From Bacillota bacterium (GTDB taxonomy: Bacteria > Bacillota > SHA-98 > Ch115 > JABLXJ01), in contig DUMQ01000037.1 of assembly GCA_012839815.1 (NCBI GenBank), positions 1-43,404 on the forward strand: 43,404 bases of DNA. Direction: 5' to 3'. The notes beneath the pieces are model-generated. The model saw nothing but the letters and a program-made list of their open reading frames with translations. It did not search any database and was not told where the DNA came from. A program made the position numbers and the translations under genes. Positions 16,968 through 25,462 of this stretch are shown in pieces. The stretch's first letter is position 1. Each line of letters starts with the position of its first letter.

Positions 16968-19325
16968 ATGGAGGGTTCGGGAATCGCCGTGATAGGCGGT
17001 GGGCCCGCCGGGATGTCGGCGGCTGTAGCTTTGGCCAATAACGGGTTAAATGTTTATCTTGTGGAGAAAGAGCCTGTACTGGGCGGGAAGGCTGCGTATT
17101 ATGGTTGCAAGGCGACGGATAAGTGCAACAAGTGTAATGTATGTTTGGTGGCGGATAAGAAGCGCCAGGTGGCTTCCCATCAGAATATAAAGGTGCTAAC
17201 CGGGTGCAGCGTCGAGAGGTCTTCAGGGGAGTTCGGTGATTACAAACTACGCCTGTCCAACGGCGAGATCCTGGAGGTTAGGGCCATCGTCATCGCCACA
17301 GGCTTTGATGTGTTTGATGCAAGGCTGCGACCGCACCTCGGCTATGGGCGCCACGAGAGAGTGGTCTCCGCGTTCGAACTCGAGAGGGCGCTACGGGGGG
17401 GCCGAACGCTGGCCGAATACTTGGGCGGGGTCGCGCCCCGTTCGATAGCCTTCATCCAGTGCGTGGGGTCGCGCGACGTCCGGAGCGAGCATGATTATTG
17501 CTCCCGGGTATGCTGTATGTATTCCCTCCGGCTCGCCAAGGTGATACGTGAGCAACTCCCGGATGCAGAGATAACCGTATTTTACATGGATTTTCAGGGC
17601 GGTGGCAAGGCCCCGCGAGCTTTCAGGGAGTATTGTGAGACGACCGGAAACGTGCGCATGATCAGGAGCATGCCCGGGGAAGTGAGGGTGCTCGAGGGGC
17701 TGGCGAGCGAGGATGGTGCGGACGATCGCCCTCACCAACTCGAGGTCAGGTTTGAGGACCCCGATACCGGGGATGTCCGCAAGGCGGGGTTTGATCTTGT
17801 TGTGCTGGCTGTAGGCAGCACCCCGGGCAGCGATACAACCAGGCTCAGAGAGGTATTTGGTGTGGGCGCTGGCCGCGACGGCTTCTTTGATTCCCCGACA
17901 GGGGTACCCGGTATATTTGCGGCTGGTGCGTGCCGCGGGCCGATGGATATCGCCGAAGCGATGAGGGATGGCGAGGGGGTAGCAACTGAGATTTTGAATA
18001 CCCTGGCGCGGGGAAACATGTGGGCACTCTCGGGTTCGCCTGTGCGGGTCCAGAGCCGCCCTCCGGGCCGGGATGATGGGCGCCCGGGTGACCATGTCCT
18101 CGTCGTGGGCGGCGGTCTCGCGGGGATGGTTGCGGCAAAGACCCTTGCAGACTTAGGCGTGACTGTCACGATCGTGGAGCGCGACGCGAGCCTTGGCGGG
18201 AGGGCCTACCTTTCGGAGAGACCGGATGTATCGGCCCTTCTTGAAAAGGTAATGGAAGATGAGCTGATCAGCATCAAGACATCGTCACGTATTGCGAGCC
18301 TGCGCGGCATGGCGGGCGGTTTCGAGGTGATGTTATCGTCCCATCTTGGCGGCGGTCCCCCGGGTACAATCCGCGCTGGCGCTATTATCATATCCATCGG
18401 CCATAGGCTTGAACTCCCTGCTGCCGCGGTGGGGGCGCGGCTCCCGGCTGATGCCGGCATCCTCACCCTTTCGGAGTTCCGGAGAGGCAGCATATTCAAG
18501 GAGCCAGCCGGTCGGAGGGTTGTTTTCTGGATCCCTGTAATGGCTGGCAACAATGGTCCGGCATTCAGGCTGACCTTGCAAACGATTATCCCGGTTTTGG
18601 ACCGCGGTGGAGAGGTTGTAGTATTGTGTGATGATGTCAAAGTGGCGGGGGGCGGCATGAGTGCCCTATACCGCAAGGCTCGCGACAGGGGAGCCATCTT
18701 CATAAGATGCGGGTCGAGCGCCCCCGGCGTGGAAAGGGCGAGTGAGGCGGGCCGTTCGGGTGGCAGGTTAACCGTCACCGCCCGGGACGGCTCGCTTGCG
18801 GGGCTTGCGGGATTCGCCGGGCCTGACGGGCCGACCGGACCTGCCGGGTACCTGAGGATCGTGTGCGACTGCTTTGTGATCGCCGAGGAGATGGTGCCCG
18901 ATATCGATGCCCCCCAACTCGCTTCAATACTAAATATTCACCCGGGACCGCTTGGATTTTTCCAGGAGGACAATGTCCACCTGCTTCCCTCTGATTCCAG
19001 CAGGCGCGGGATATATTTTGCCGGGACGTGCCGCGGGCCTCAGGATGACGACGAGGTTGTACTCGACGCAAGAGTTGCGGCGCTCCGGGCATATCATCTG
19101 GTGTCCGGGAGTCATTGCCCTGTTGATTGGGCAACAGCCAGCGTAGACCCTGGCAAATGCGCGTTGTGCCTTACGTGTTTGAGGTCATGCCCGCACGCGG
19201 CCATTGAGGTGGATCACGAGAACCGGGCTGCGAGGGTGACACCTATAGCTTGCCAGGGGTGCGGCGTTTGCGCGAGCGAATGCCCGGCCAGGGCCATAAC
19301 CCTGAAACACCTGGAAGTTTCATAG
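16968..19325 (+). CDS. HdrA-like flavoprotein with two FAD modules (HdrA1)
   Basis: The protein is 785 residues. The first FAD Rossmann motif is GGGPAG at 10-15. A Cys cluster follows (Cys47, 53, 56, 59; KCNKCNVC), then the HdrA hallmark FIQCVGSRD at 162-170 with YCSRVCC at 177-183. A second FAD motif is GGGLAG at 381-386. The C-terminal end holds a two-[4Fe-4S] ferredoxin domain (CALCLTC and CQGCGVC). HdrA proteins bifurcate electrons at FAD, coupling a favourable transfer to ferredoxin reduction. The order hdrA-mvhD-metV-metF matches the Moorella-type methylene-THF reductase operon, so this is probably the HdrA that feeds MetFV. ATG 16968 has GGAGGG 8 bp upstream; an earlier in-frame start at 16938 is less likely. 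Confidence 0.88.
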   Translation: MEGSGIAVIGGGPAGMSAAVALANNGLNVYLVEKEPVLGGKAAYYGCKATDKCNKCNVCLVADKKRQVASHQNIKVLTGCSVERSSGEFGDYKLRLSNGEILEVRAIVIATGFDVFDARLRPHLGYGRHERVVSAFELERALRGGRTLAEYLGGVAPRSIAFIQCVGSRDVRSEHDYCSRVCCMYSLRLAKVIREQLPDAEITVFYMDFQGGGKAPRAFREYCETTGNVRMIRSMPGEVRVLEGLASEDGADDRPHQLEVRFEDPDTGDVRKAGFDLVVLAVGSTPGSDTTRLREVFGVGAGRDGFFDSPTGVPGIFAAGACRGPMDIAEAMRDGEGVATEILNTLARGNMWALSGSPVRVQSRPPGRDDGRPGDHVLVVGGGLAGMVAAKTLADLGVTVTIVERDASLGGRAYLSERPDVSALLEKVMEDELISIKTSSRIASLRGMAGGFEVMLSSHLGGGPPGTIRAGAIIISIGHRLELPAAAVGARLPADAGILTLSEFRRGSIFKEPAGRRVVFWIPVMAGNNGPAFRLTLQTIIPVLDRGGEVVVLCDDVKVAGGGMSALYRKARDRGAIFIRCGSSAPGVERASEAGRSGGRLTVTARDGSLAGLAGFAGPDGPTGPAGYLRIVCDCFVIAEEMVPDIDAPQLASILNIHPGPLGFFQEDNVHLLPSDSSRRGIYFAGTCRGPQDDDEVVLDARVAALRAYHLVSGSHCPVDWATASVDPGKCALCLTCLRSCPHAAIEVDHENRAARVTPIACQGCGVCASECPARAITLKHLEVS

Positions 19326-19337
19326 CCGGCAGCCGGT
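19324..19337. repeat. 7-bp tandem duplication at the hdrA1 stop codon
   Basis: AGCCGGC (19324-19330) is followed by AGCCGGT (19331-19337). The TAG stop overlaps the first copy. Confidence 0.7.
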
Positions 19338-19371
19338 CGGGAGTAAAGCCTGGGTATAGGGAGGGCTCTTC

Positions 19372-19848
19372 ATGCCTAAAATCGTCGCTTTCGCTTGCGA
19401 GCATTCTGCATATGAGGCTGCGACTGCGGCGCTCGAGCGGAAAACGGGAACAGCCGTGTCGGGCGAAAATCCGAGGTTTCCGATTGTTGAAGTTGAAATC
19501 CTAAAGGTCCCTTGTACCGGCAGAGTCGAGGTTATTGATATTCTCAAGGCTCTCGAGGGTGGGGCGGGCATCGTCGTCCTGCTTGGTTGCTTTGAAGAGG
19601 CGTGCCACTATCTCACCGGGAACGTGCGAGCGAAGAAGCGCGTGGGGTATGTTCGCAGGATCATCCAGGATATCGGACTTGAGGAGAACAGGGTCCAATT
19701 CTTTTCCCTCGCCCCTGACATGGACGCGCGTTTCTCCGGGATCATTGAGGAGCTTTCGAAGCAGGTAGTAAACATGGGGCCTGGTCCCGTCACAAGGATA
19801 AGGGATCAGACGACAAAAGAGCAGGCGCAGGCAGCGCAAGCTAGGTGA
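19372..19848 (+). CDS. Divergent MvhD-type electron-transfer subunit (MvhD1)
   Basis: MvhD proteins carry a [2Fe-2S] cluster and pass electrons to or from HdrA. The canonical form has C-x-x-C, then C-S-G-R, then G-C-H-P-G-D-C. In this 158-residue protein the first pair is C-E-H-S (Cys9, with Ser12 replacing Cys), the second is PCTGRV (Cys48), and the third is GCFEEACHYLTGN (Cys73, Cys78). One usual cysteine is therefore missing, and the G-A-D segment is also lost. The cluster may be altered or bound with a non-Cys ligand. It overlaps the start region of metV and follows hdrA1, so it probably links that HdrA to MetV. Confidence 0.85.
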   Translation: MPKIVAFACEHSAYEAATAALERKTGTAVSGENPRFPIVEVEILKVPCTGRVEVIDILKALEGGAGIVVLLGCFEEACHYLTGNVRAKKRVGYVRRIIQDIGLEENRVQFFSLAPDMDARFSGIIEELSKQVVNMGPGPVTRIRDQTTKEQAQAAQAR

Positions 19849-19859
19849 GGGGTGCGGAT

Positions 19860-20537
19860 ATGATAGTCGCTGAGCAGAAGCCGGTAGCCGAGATCCTGAG
19901 GATGATAGAGGGTTATCGCAAGATCCTTGTGGTAGGCTGTGGGACATGCGTCACGGTCTGCATGGCCGGGGGCGAGAAGGAGGCTGGTATCCTGGCATCC
20001 CTGATCAGGATGGCGTGGGCCCGAGAGGGCAGGTTGGGTCCCCTGATCGATGTGAGCGAGACCACGGTTGAGCGGCAGTGTGAGTGGGAGTTTCTCCAGG
20101 AGATCTCCGAGAAGGTTGCGGCATCCGATGCTGTGCTGAGCATGGGATGCGGCGCCGGGGTCCAGGCGATGGCCAGGATGTTTGAAGGCAAGGTGATACT
20201 CCCCGCCCTTAACACGAAGTTCATAGGGATGCCCGAGAGGCAGGGACTCTGGACGGAGCTTTGCGCGGGGTGCGGCGACTGCGTGCTCGATCGAACGGGA
20301 GGGATTTGCCCCATAGCCCGGTGTTCCAAGAGCCTTTTGAACGGCCCGTGCGGGGGGTCGCAGAACGGCAAGTGTGAGGTCAGCAAGGATATCGACTGCG
20401 CCTGGCAGTTGATATTCGACAGGATGAAGTCCCTGGGGAGGTTGGAGGCGCTCGGGGCGATGCTCCCACCCAAGGACTGGTCCAAAAACCGCGATGGCGG
20501 GCCGAGGAAGGTTGTCAGGGAGGATATGTTGCTATGA
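19860..20537 (+). CDS. metV: MetV, zinc/iron-sulfur partner of methylene-THF reductase
   Basis: This is a MetV-family protein (methylene-THF reductase C-terminal-like, about 225 residues). Visible cysteine-rich motifs are G-C-G-T-C-V-T-V-C near the N terminus, C-A-G-C-G-D-C-V-L-D in the middle, and N-G-P-C-G-G-S with a further Cys nearby. In Moorella MetV forms a complex with MetF and links it to HdrABC-MvhD. ATG 19860 has GAGGGG about 8 bp upstream; the GTG at 19845, overlapping the mvhD1 stop, is an alternative. It overlaps metF by 4 bp (ATGA), showing tight coupling. Confidence 0.9.
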   Translation: MIVAEQKPVAEILRMIEGYRKILVVGCGTCVTVCMAGGEKEAGILASLIRMAWAREGRLGPLIDVSETTVERQCEWEFLQEISEKVAASDAVLSMGCGAGVQAMARMFEGKVILPALNTKFIGMPERQGLWTELCAGCGDCVLDRTGGICPIARCSKSLLNGPCGGSQNGKCEVSKDIDCAWQLIFDRMKSLGRLEALGAMLPPKDWSKNRDGGPRKVVREDMLL

Positions 20538-21451
20538 AATCAGGAAGCAACCTCGAAAAGGTCTTGGTGCACGGTGACTTCGCCGTCACGGGCGAGCTTG
20601 GCCCCCCGCAGAGCAATGACAGGGAGGTCATAGTTAAGAAGGCGAAGGCATACAAGGGGTATGTCGATGCAGTAAACATAACGGACAACCAGACTGCCAT
20701 AGTGAGGATGTCGAGCATCGCCGCGTGCGCGATTGTTGCGGGGCTCGGCCTGGATCCTGTGATGCAGATGACTTGCCGCGACAGAAACAGGATCGCCATG
20801 CAGAGCGATATCCTCGGCGCATCTGCTCTCGGCATCAAGAATATATTGTGTCTGACGGGTGACCATCAAAGCTTTGGGAATCACCCAACATCGAAGAACG
20901 TCTACGATATCGACTCGATCCAACTGATCAGCATGGTCAAGGGCATGCGGGACGATAAGAAGTTTTTGAACGGCGAGGAGATGAAGTCCGAGCCGAGGAT
21001 GTTCATAGGGGCCGCGGCCAATCCCTTCGCCGACCCATTTGAATACCGGGTTGTGCGGCTCGCAAAGAAGGTCGCGGCCGGCGCTGATTTCATCCAGACG
21101 CAGGCGGTCTTCGATGTCCCGAGGTTCAAAAGGTGGATGGAGATGGTGCGGGATCGCGGCCTCCACGAGAGGGTTTATATCCTGGCCGGGGTTATACCTG
21201 TGAAGTCGGCCGGCGCCATGAGGTACATGAAAAACGATGTTCCCGGTATGAGCGTGCCGGATGAGCTGGTGAGGCGCATGGAGCAGGCATCTGATCCCAA
21301 GGAGGAGGGCATCAGGATATGCGTGGAGACGATTCTGCAGTTGCGGGAGATCGAGGGCGTGAGTGGCATCCATCTTATGCCCATAATGTGGGAGAGCGTT
21401 GCGCCCATTATCGTCGAGCGGGCAGGCCTCTTGCCGAGGCCGGAATATTAG
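20534..21451 (+). CDS. metF: 5,10-methylenetetrahydrofolate reductase
   Basis: This FAD-dependent TIM-barrel enzyme reduces methylene-THF to methyl-THF, the last reductive step of the Wood-Ljungdahl methyl branch. The 305-residue protein has the conserved E-L-G-P-P near residue 22 (Glu for folate), D-A-V-N-I-T-D-N near 46, C-L-T-G-D-H near 106 and F-I-Q-T-Q-A-V-F-D near 187. Lacking an NAD(P)H-specific partner domain, enzymes of this type rely on MetV and Hdr-like subunits for electrons. It starts on the ATGA overlap with metV. TATTAGCT is tandemly duplicated across the TAG stop. Confidence 0.95.
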   Translation: MKSGSNLEKVLVHGDFAVTGELGPPQSNDREVIVKKAKAYKGYVDAVNITDNQTAIVRMSSIAACAIVAGLGLDPVMQMTCRDRNRIAMQSDILGASALGIKNILCLTGDHQSFGNHPTSKNVYDIDSIQLISMVKGMRDDKKFLNGEEMKSEPRMFIGAAANPFADPFEYRVVRLAKKVAAGADFIQTQAVFDVPRFKRWMEMVRDRGLHERVYILAGVIPVKSAGAMRYMKNDVPGMSVPDELVRRMEQASDPKEEGIRICVETILQLREIEGVSGIHLMPIMWESVAPIIVERAGLLPRPEY

Positions 21452-21461
21452 CTTATTAGCT
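21446..21461. repeat. Perfect 8-bp tandem duplication spanning the metF stop codon
   Basis: TATTAGCT occurs at 21446-21453 and 21454-21461. The first copy contains the TAG stop at 21449-21451. Confidence 0.9.
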
Positions 21462-21490
21462 TAAATGATATTCAGGAGGGTTGAATCGCT

Positions 21491-21910
21491 ATGGAGGTTC
21501 AGGGATACTCGCTGCCGGATGAGCTTTATTACGACACAAACCACAGCTGGGGCCGGGTCGAGGGCGATATCATGGTCGTCGGGATCAATGATTTCGCGCA
21601 GAAACTTGCTGGGGAATTCGTTTCGGTGGACCTGCCCTCAAAGGGCAAGAAGGTGCAACAGGGTAAACCCCTCGCCTCTGTCGAATCGGGCAAATGGGTC
21701 GGAAGGGTCTATGCCCCTGTGAGCGGCGAAGTGGTCGATGTCAATGAAGCCCTTGAAGACGACCCGACTACATTGAATAGCGACCCCTACGGGGAAGGCT
21801 GGGTCGCCAAGATCAGGTTCGAAAACTCGGCGGAGCTGGAGAACCTGCTCCAGGGGGAGAAGGCCGCCAGGTGGCTCGAGGAGGAAATCGCCAAGCACGT
21901 AAAGAAATGA
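21491..21910 (+). CDS. GcvH-like lipoyl carrier protein inside the Hdr cluster
   Basis: The protein is 139 residues with the barrel-sandwich fold of glycine cleavage H protein: H-S-W near 18-20, V-G-I-N-D-F-A near 30-36, V-D-L-P near 46-49, and lipoyl Lys68 in S-V-E-S-G-K-W-V-G-R. In ordinary GcvH the lysine lies in ESVKA, so the site is recognisable but unusual. H proteins carry methylamine on a lipoyl arm between the P and T proteins and so supply methylene-THF. Related lipoate-binding proteins also accompany sulfur-oxidising Hdr complexes. No glycine cleavage P, T or L genes lie nearby, so a redox or carrier role tied to MetF/Hdr is possible. The ATG follows AGGAGGG. Confidence 0.88.
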   Translation: MEVQGYSLPDELYYDTNHSWGRVEGDIMVVGINDFAQKLAGEFVSVDLPSKGKKVQQGKPLASVESGKWVGRVYAPVSGEVVDVNEALEDDPTTLNSDPYGEGWVAKIRFENSAELENLLQGEKAARWLEEEIAKHVKK

Positions 21911-21949
21911 CCGTGAACGCGCCGGGACGGAACGCGGGGAGGATGGCTT

Positions 21950-22477
21950 ATGGATATTGTAATCACAGATCTTGACCCCAGGTTTAAGCATGAGGTCGCG
22001 AAGGAGGAGGGCGGCGAGCGCGTAAAGTATTGCTTCCAGTGCGGCACCTGTACATCAGGTTGCCCCGTGAGCGAGATAGATAGCAAGTATAACCCCAGGT
22101 GCATCATCCGCATGGTCATACTGGGGATGAGGGAACAGGTTCTGAGGAGCGATTTCATATGGCTTTGCTCCACGTGCTATACCTGCTATGAGCGCTGCCC
22201 GCAGGATGTCAGGATAACCGAGGTCATGAACGCATTGAAGAACATGGCCGTTCGGGAGGGATACATCCATCCTGCCTTCAGAGCTCAGGCGGAGCTCATC
22301 GGCTCGCACGGCAGGCTGTATGAGATCGATGAATTTACTGAAGAAAAGCGGGAGGAACTCGGGCTCGCCCGGCTCTCCGGAGACATCGCCGAGGTCGCGG
22401 AGATCTTCAAGATCACGGGGCTTGCTGAGCTATTGAGCGAAGCATCCCAGGAGCCGGTCAGGACGGCGAGCGCGTGA
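21950..22477 (+). CDS. hdrC: Heterodisulfide reductase-like subunit C
   Basis: This 175-residue protein has two [4Fe-4S] motifs: Cys28-x2-31-x2-34-x3-38 and Cys73-x2-76-x2-79-x3-83, each followed by Pro. This is the HdrC pattern, which relays electrons between HdrA and HdrB. It lacks membrane segments, so the complex is cytoplasmic. It is followed 30 bp later by hdrB, and the order hdrC-hdrB-hdrA is standard. A tandem TGACGT duplication lies on its TGA stop. Confidence 0.93.
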   Translation: MDIVITDLDPRFKHEVAKEEGGERVKYCFQCGTCTSGCPVSEIDSKYNPRCIIRMVILGMREQVLRSDFIWLCSTCYTCYERCPQDVRITEVMNALKNMAVREGYIHPAFRAQAELIGSHGRLYEIDEFTEEKREELGLARLSGDIAEVAEIFKITGLAELLSEASQEPVRTASA

Positions 22478-22499
22478 CGTTGACGTGAGAGACGTGAGG
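22475..22499. repeat. Nested tandem duplications at the hdrC stop codon
   Basis: TGACGT is repeated at 22475 and 22481 (the first copy begins with the stop codon). GACGTGAGA (22482-22490) is followed by GACGTGAGG (22491-22499). The last copy contributes GAGGAGG, the ribosome site of hdrB. Confidence 0.85.
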
Positions 22500-22507
22500 A
22501 GGCGGCG

Positions 22508-23386
22508 ATGGCAGTGAAGTATGCTATATTTTTAGGTTGCACGGTGCCCGTGAGGGCCATGAGCTACGAGGTCTCGGCCCGCAAGGTCGCAGGTGGCCTG
22601 GGGATCGAACTGGTTGATATACCGGAATTTAGCTGCTGCGGCTATCCAGTGAAGTCAGTTCACCAGGATACGACGCTTCTCATGGCTGCGCGAAACCTGA
22701 GCCTTGCGGAGGAGCGCGGCCTCGATATCACCACCCTTTGCAGCGCCTGCACCTCCGTCCTGACCGAGGCGGCCAGGAGGCTTAGCTCCGACGGGGAGCT
22801 TCTCGGCAAGGTTAACGAGCAGCTCAAGAAGCTTGGAAGGAAGTATTCGGGCCGGACCAGGGTCAAGCACTTCGCACGCGTTATTTATGAGGATGTGGGG
22901 CTTGATAAGGTGAGGGAGAGCGTGAAACGCGATATCAGCTCCCTGCGGATCGCCTCGCACTACGGGTGCCATTACCTCAAGCCCTCTGAAATCTACGACC
23001 GTTTCGACGACCCCGAGGTGCCGGCCAGCCTCGACGCGCTGGTGGAGGCCGCGGGAGCTGTGCCGGTCGACTATGTAACAAAGAAGGAATGCTGCGGTGG
23101 TGCAATTCTCGGGGTCGATGAAAACATAGCCCTTAGTATGACCAAGCAGAAGCTGGATGATATCTCGAAGCGCGGCGCCGACGCCATAAATCTCGTCTGT
23201 CCATTCTGCAACATCATGTATGGGGCAAACCAGAGGAAGGTCCAGTCGAAATATGGCGTCAAATACGACCTGCCCATCCTCTATTACCCGCAGGTTCTCG
23301 GGCTTGCGATGGGGATGGAGCCGGAGGAGCTCGCGCTCAACATGAACCCCATAAAGCCCAAGTCGCTCCTGGCGAAGCTTGGCTGA
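22508..23386 (+). CDS. hdrB: Heterodisulfide reductase-like subunit B
   Basis: This 292-residue protein has two CCG domains. The first includes Cys11, Cys43-Cys44 (CCGYPVKS) and Cys78/Cys81 (LCSAC). The second includes Cys154 (HYGCHYLKP), Cys195-Cys196 (ECCGG) and Cys231/Cys234 (CPFC). In HdrB these hold non-cubane [4Fe-4S] clusters that reduce a disulfide. The organism is not expected to have CoM-S-S-CoB, so the acceptor here is unknown; options are a lipoyl arm (the GcvH-like protein), a small-molecule disulfide, or MetF. The conserved cysteines are complete. Confidence 0.93.
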   Translation: MAVKYAIFLGCTVPVRAMSYEVSARKVAGGLGIELVDIPEFSCCGYPVKSVHQDTTLLMAARNLSLAEERGLDITTLCSACTSVLTEAARRLSSDGELLGKVNEQLKKLGRKYSGRTRVKHFARVIYEDVGLDKVRESVKRDISSLRIASHYGCHYLKPSEIYDRFDDPEVPASLDALVEAAGAVPVDYVTKKECCGGAILGVDENIALSMTKQKLDDISKRGADAINLVCPFCNIMYGANQRKVQSKYGVKYDLPILYYPQVLGLAMGMEPEELALNMNPIKPKSLLAKLG

Positions 23387-23407
23387 GAAGGTGGTGACCG
23401 GATAGCT

Positions 23408-25462
23408 ATGGGTGTGGCACACGGCGAGGTCAAAGCCGAAGCCCCTCATATGGGCGGGATAAATGAAGCCGGCTGTGGCCGCGGTCCCCGGATCGGTGTG
23501 TACGTATGTCATTGCGGGCTGAATATAGCGGCGACGGTGGATGTGGCGCGCGTGCGCGATGCTGTGGCCGGCCTGCCGGGGGTTGTGGTTGCGCGCGACA
23601 ACAAGTATACGTGCAGCGAGGTCGGGCAAAAGACCATCGCTGATGACATCAAGAACCTCAACCTTGACAGGGTTGTAATAGCATCTTGCTCGCCCCGCCT
23701 TCATGAGCGCACCTTTCGCGAGCTCATGGCCAGGTCGGGGTTGAACCCCTTTCTCCTGGAGATGGCCAATATCCGGGAGCAGTGCTCCTGGGTGCACGGG
23801 CACGATCGCGAGGCTGCGACCAGGAAGGCTGTGGCGCTCACAAGGGCGGCTATCGCGCGGGCTGCGCTTTTGGAGCCCCTCGAGCGCAATGTGGGCTCTG
23901 TGACGAAGTCAGCCATGGTGATCGGGGGAGGGGTTGCGGGGATCTCAGCGGCCTTGTATCTTGCAAATATGGGCGTAAAGACCTATCTCGTGGAGCGTGA
24001 GCCGAGCATCGGCGGGCACATGGCGATGCTGGACAAAACGTTCCCAACCCTCGATTGCAGTCTGTGCATCCTGTCTCCCAAGATGGTGGAGGTGAGGGAG
24101 AACAGCAACATCGAACTCTTGAGCTATACGGAGGTTCGAAAGGTCGAGGGGCAGGTGGGTAGCTTCAAGGTTGAGCTCCTGCGGAAGCCGAGATATATAG
24201 ACGAAGCCAAGTGCGTGGCGTGCGGCCTCTGCGCTGAGAAGTGTCCTTCAAAGGCTCCCGATGAATTCAATCGCGGCTACTCCGAGCGGAAGGCCATATA
24301 TATTCCATTCCCCCAGGCGATCCCCGCAAGCTACGTAATCGATCCGAATTATTGCAGGTATTTCACGCGCGGCGGGAAGTGCCGGGTCTGCGAGAAGATC
24401 TGCGAGCGCGGGGCGGTGGATTTCTCCCAGAGGGAGGAGATCGTGACGCTGGATGTCGGGGCCATAGTTATCGCGACCGGCTTTGAGCCTTATGATGCCT
24501 CCAGGAAGACGCAGTACGGCTACGGGCGCTTCCCCAATGTTATAACGAGCCTGGATTTCGAGCGCATCATCTGCGCCGATGGCCCCACCCACGGGAAGCT
24601 GAAGAGGCCTTCCGACTGGGAGATCCCTCGTCGCATTGCCTTCATACAGTGTGTCGGGTCGCGCGATGAACATGAAACGGACGGGGCGGGGAAGTATTGC
24701 TCGCGCGTGTGCTGCATGATCACGGCGAAACAGGCTTTCATGGTCAAAGAGAAATATCCGGATGCCGAGGTTTACGTCTACCATACCGATATGCGCACGG
24801 CCGGCAAGGGTTTTGAGGAGTTTTATCAACGTGGGCGCAGCGAGGGTATAGTCTTTGTAAGGGGGAAGCCCGGTGAGATAGTGGAGAACCCTGAGGATCA
24901 CAGCCTCCGGGTTGTCGCGGAGGATGCAGATAGCGGTTGCATCCTGGATCTTACGTTCGATATGGTCGTCCTCGCTATAGGCCTGAGGCCTCCCGGTGGC
25001 CTCGTAGAGCTGGCTCAGAAGCTGAACGTCTCGAGGAGCGCCGATGGGTTCCTGCTCGAGGGCCACCCCAAGTTGCGGCCGGCCGAAACCTCCATTGAAG
25101 GAATTTACCTGGCCGGGTGCGCTCAATTCCCCAAGGATATCCCGGATAGCGTCGCGCAGGCGGGGTGCGCTGCGGCTGCGGCTGCGGGCGTCCTGGCGAG
25201 CGACAGGATAGAGATGGACCCGCTGAATCCCGTTGTGGATGAAGAACTCTGCATCGGGTGCCGGCTCTGCGAGAAGCTTTGCCCCTATGGCGGCATTAAG
25301 GTTGAGAAGACCGATAAGGGGTTCAAGGCAAGGGTCATCGAACTGGCATGCAAAGGGTGCGGCGTGTGCGGCGCCGCATGCTCGGCGAGAGCCATTAAGA
25401 TGCGCCACTATTCGGATGAACAGATATATGCCCAGACAGCGGCGCTGCTGGAGGTGGGCTAA
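23408..25462 (+). CDS. hdrA: Heterodisulfide reductase-like subunit A (HdrA2, canonical form)
   Basis: The 684-residue protein has the complete HdrA order. An N-terminal domain begins at R-I-G-V-Y-V-C-H-C-G (28-37) with S-C-S-P-R-L-H-E near 93. Next come an FAD Rossmann motif GGGVAG at 173-178, Cys217/Cys220, an inserted ferredoxin domain (CVACGLC), FIQCVGSRD, and a C-terminal ferredoxin domain (CIGCRLC, CKGCGVC). HdrA holds the bifurcating FAD and sends one electron to ferredoxin and one to HdrBC. It follows hdrB by 21 bp and its stop touches the start of mvhD2. No selenocysteine TGA is seen. Confidence 0.94.
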   Translation: MGVAHGEVKAEAPHMGGINEAGCGRGPRIGVYVCHCGLNIAATVDVARVRDAVAGLPGVVVARDNKYTCSEVGQKTIADDIKNLNLDRVVIASCSPRLHERTFRELMARSGLNPFLLEMANIREQCSWVHGHDREAATRKAVALTRAAIARAALLEPLERNVGSVTKSAMVIGGGVAGISAALYLANMGVKTYLVEREPSIGGHMAMLDKTFPTLDCSLCILSPKMVEVRENSNIELLSYTEVRKVEGQVGSFKVELLRKPRYIDEAKCVACGLCAEKCPSKAPDEFNRGYSERKAIYIPFPQAIPASYVIDPNYCRYFTRGGKCRVCEKICERGAVDFSQREEIVTLDVGAIVIATGFEPYDASRKTQYGYGRFPNVITSLDFERIICADGPTHGKLKRPSDWEIPRRIAFIQCVGSRDEHETDGAGKYCSRVCCMITAKQAFMVKEKYPDAEVYVYHTDMRTAGKGFEEFYQRGRSEGIVFVRGKPGEIVENPEDHSLRVVAEDADSGCILDLTFDMVVLAIGLRPPGGLVELAQKLNVSRSADGFLLEGHPKLRPAETSIEGIYLAGCAQFPKDIPDSVAQAGCAAAAAAGVLASDRIEMDPLNPVVDEELCIGCRLCEKLCPYGGIKVEKTDKGFKARVIELACKGCGVCGAACSARAIKMRHYSDEQIYAQTAALLEVG

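Noticed and set aside
21950-25462. Methanogen heterodisulfide reductase
   Set aside because: Gene order, Shine-Dalgarno sites, sigma-A promoters and DnaE/Acc genes show a bacterium; HdrABC is of the bacterial bifurcating kind.
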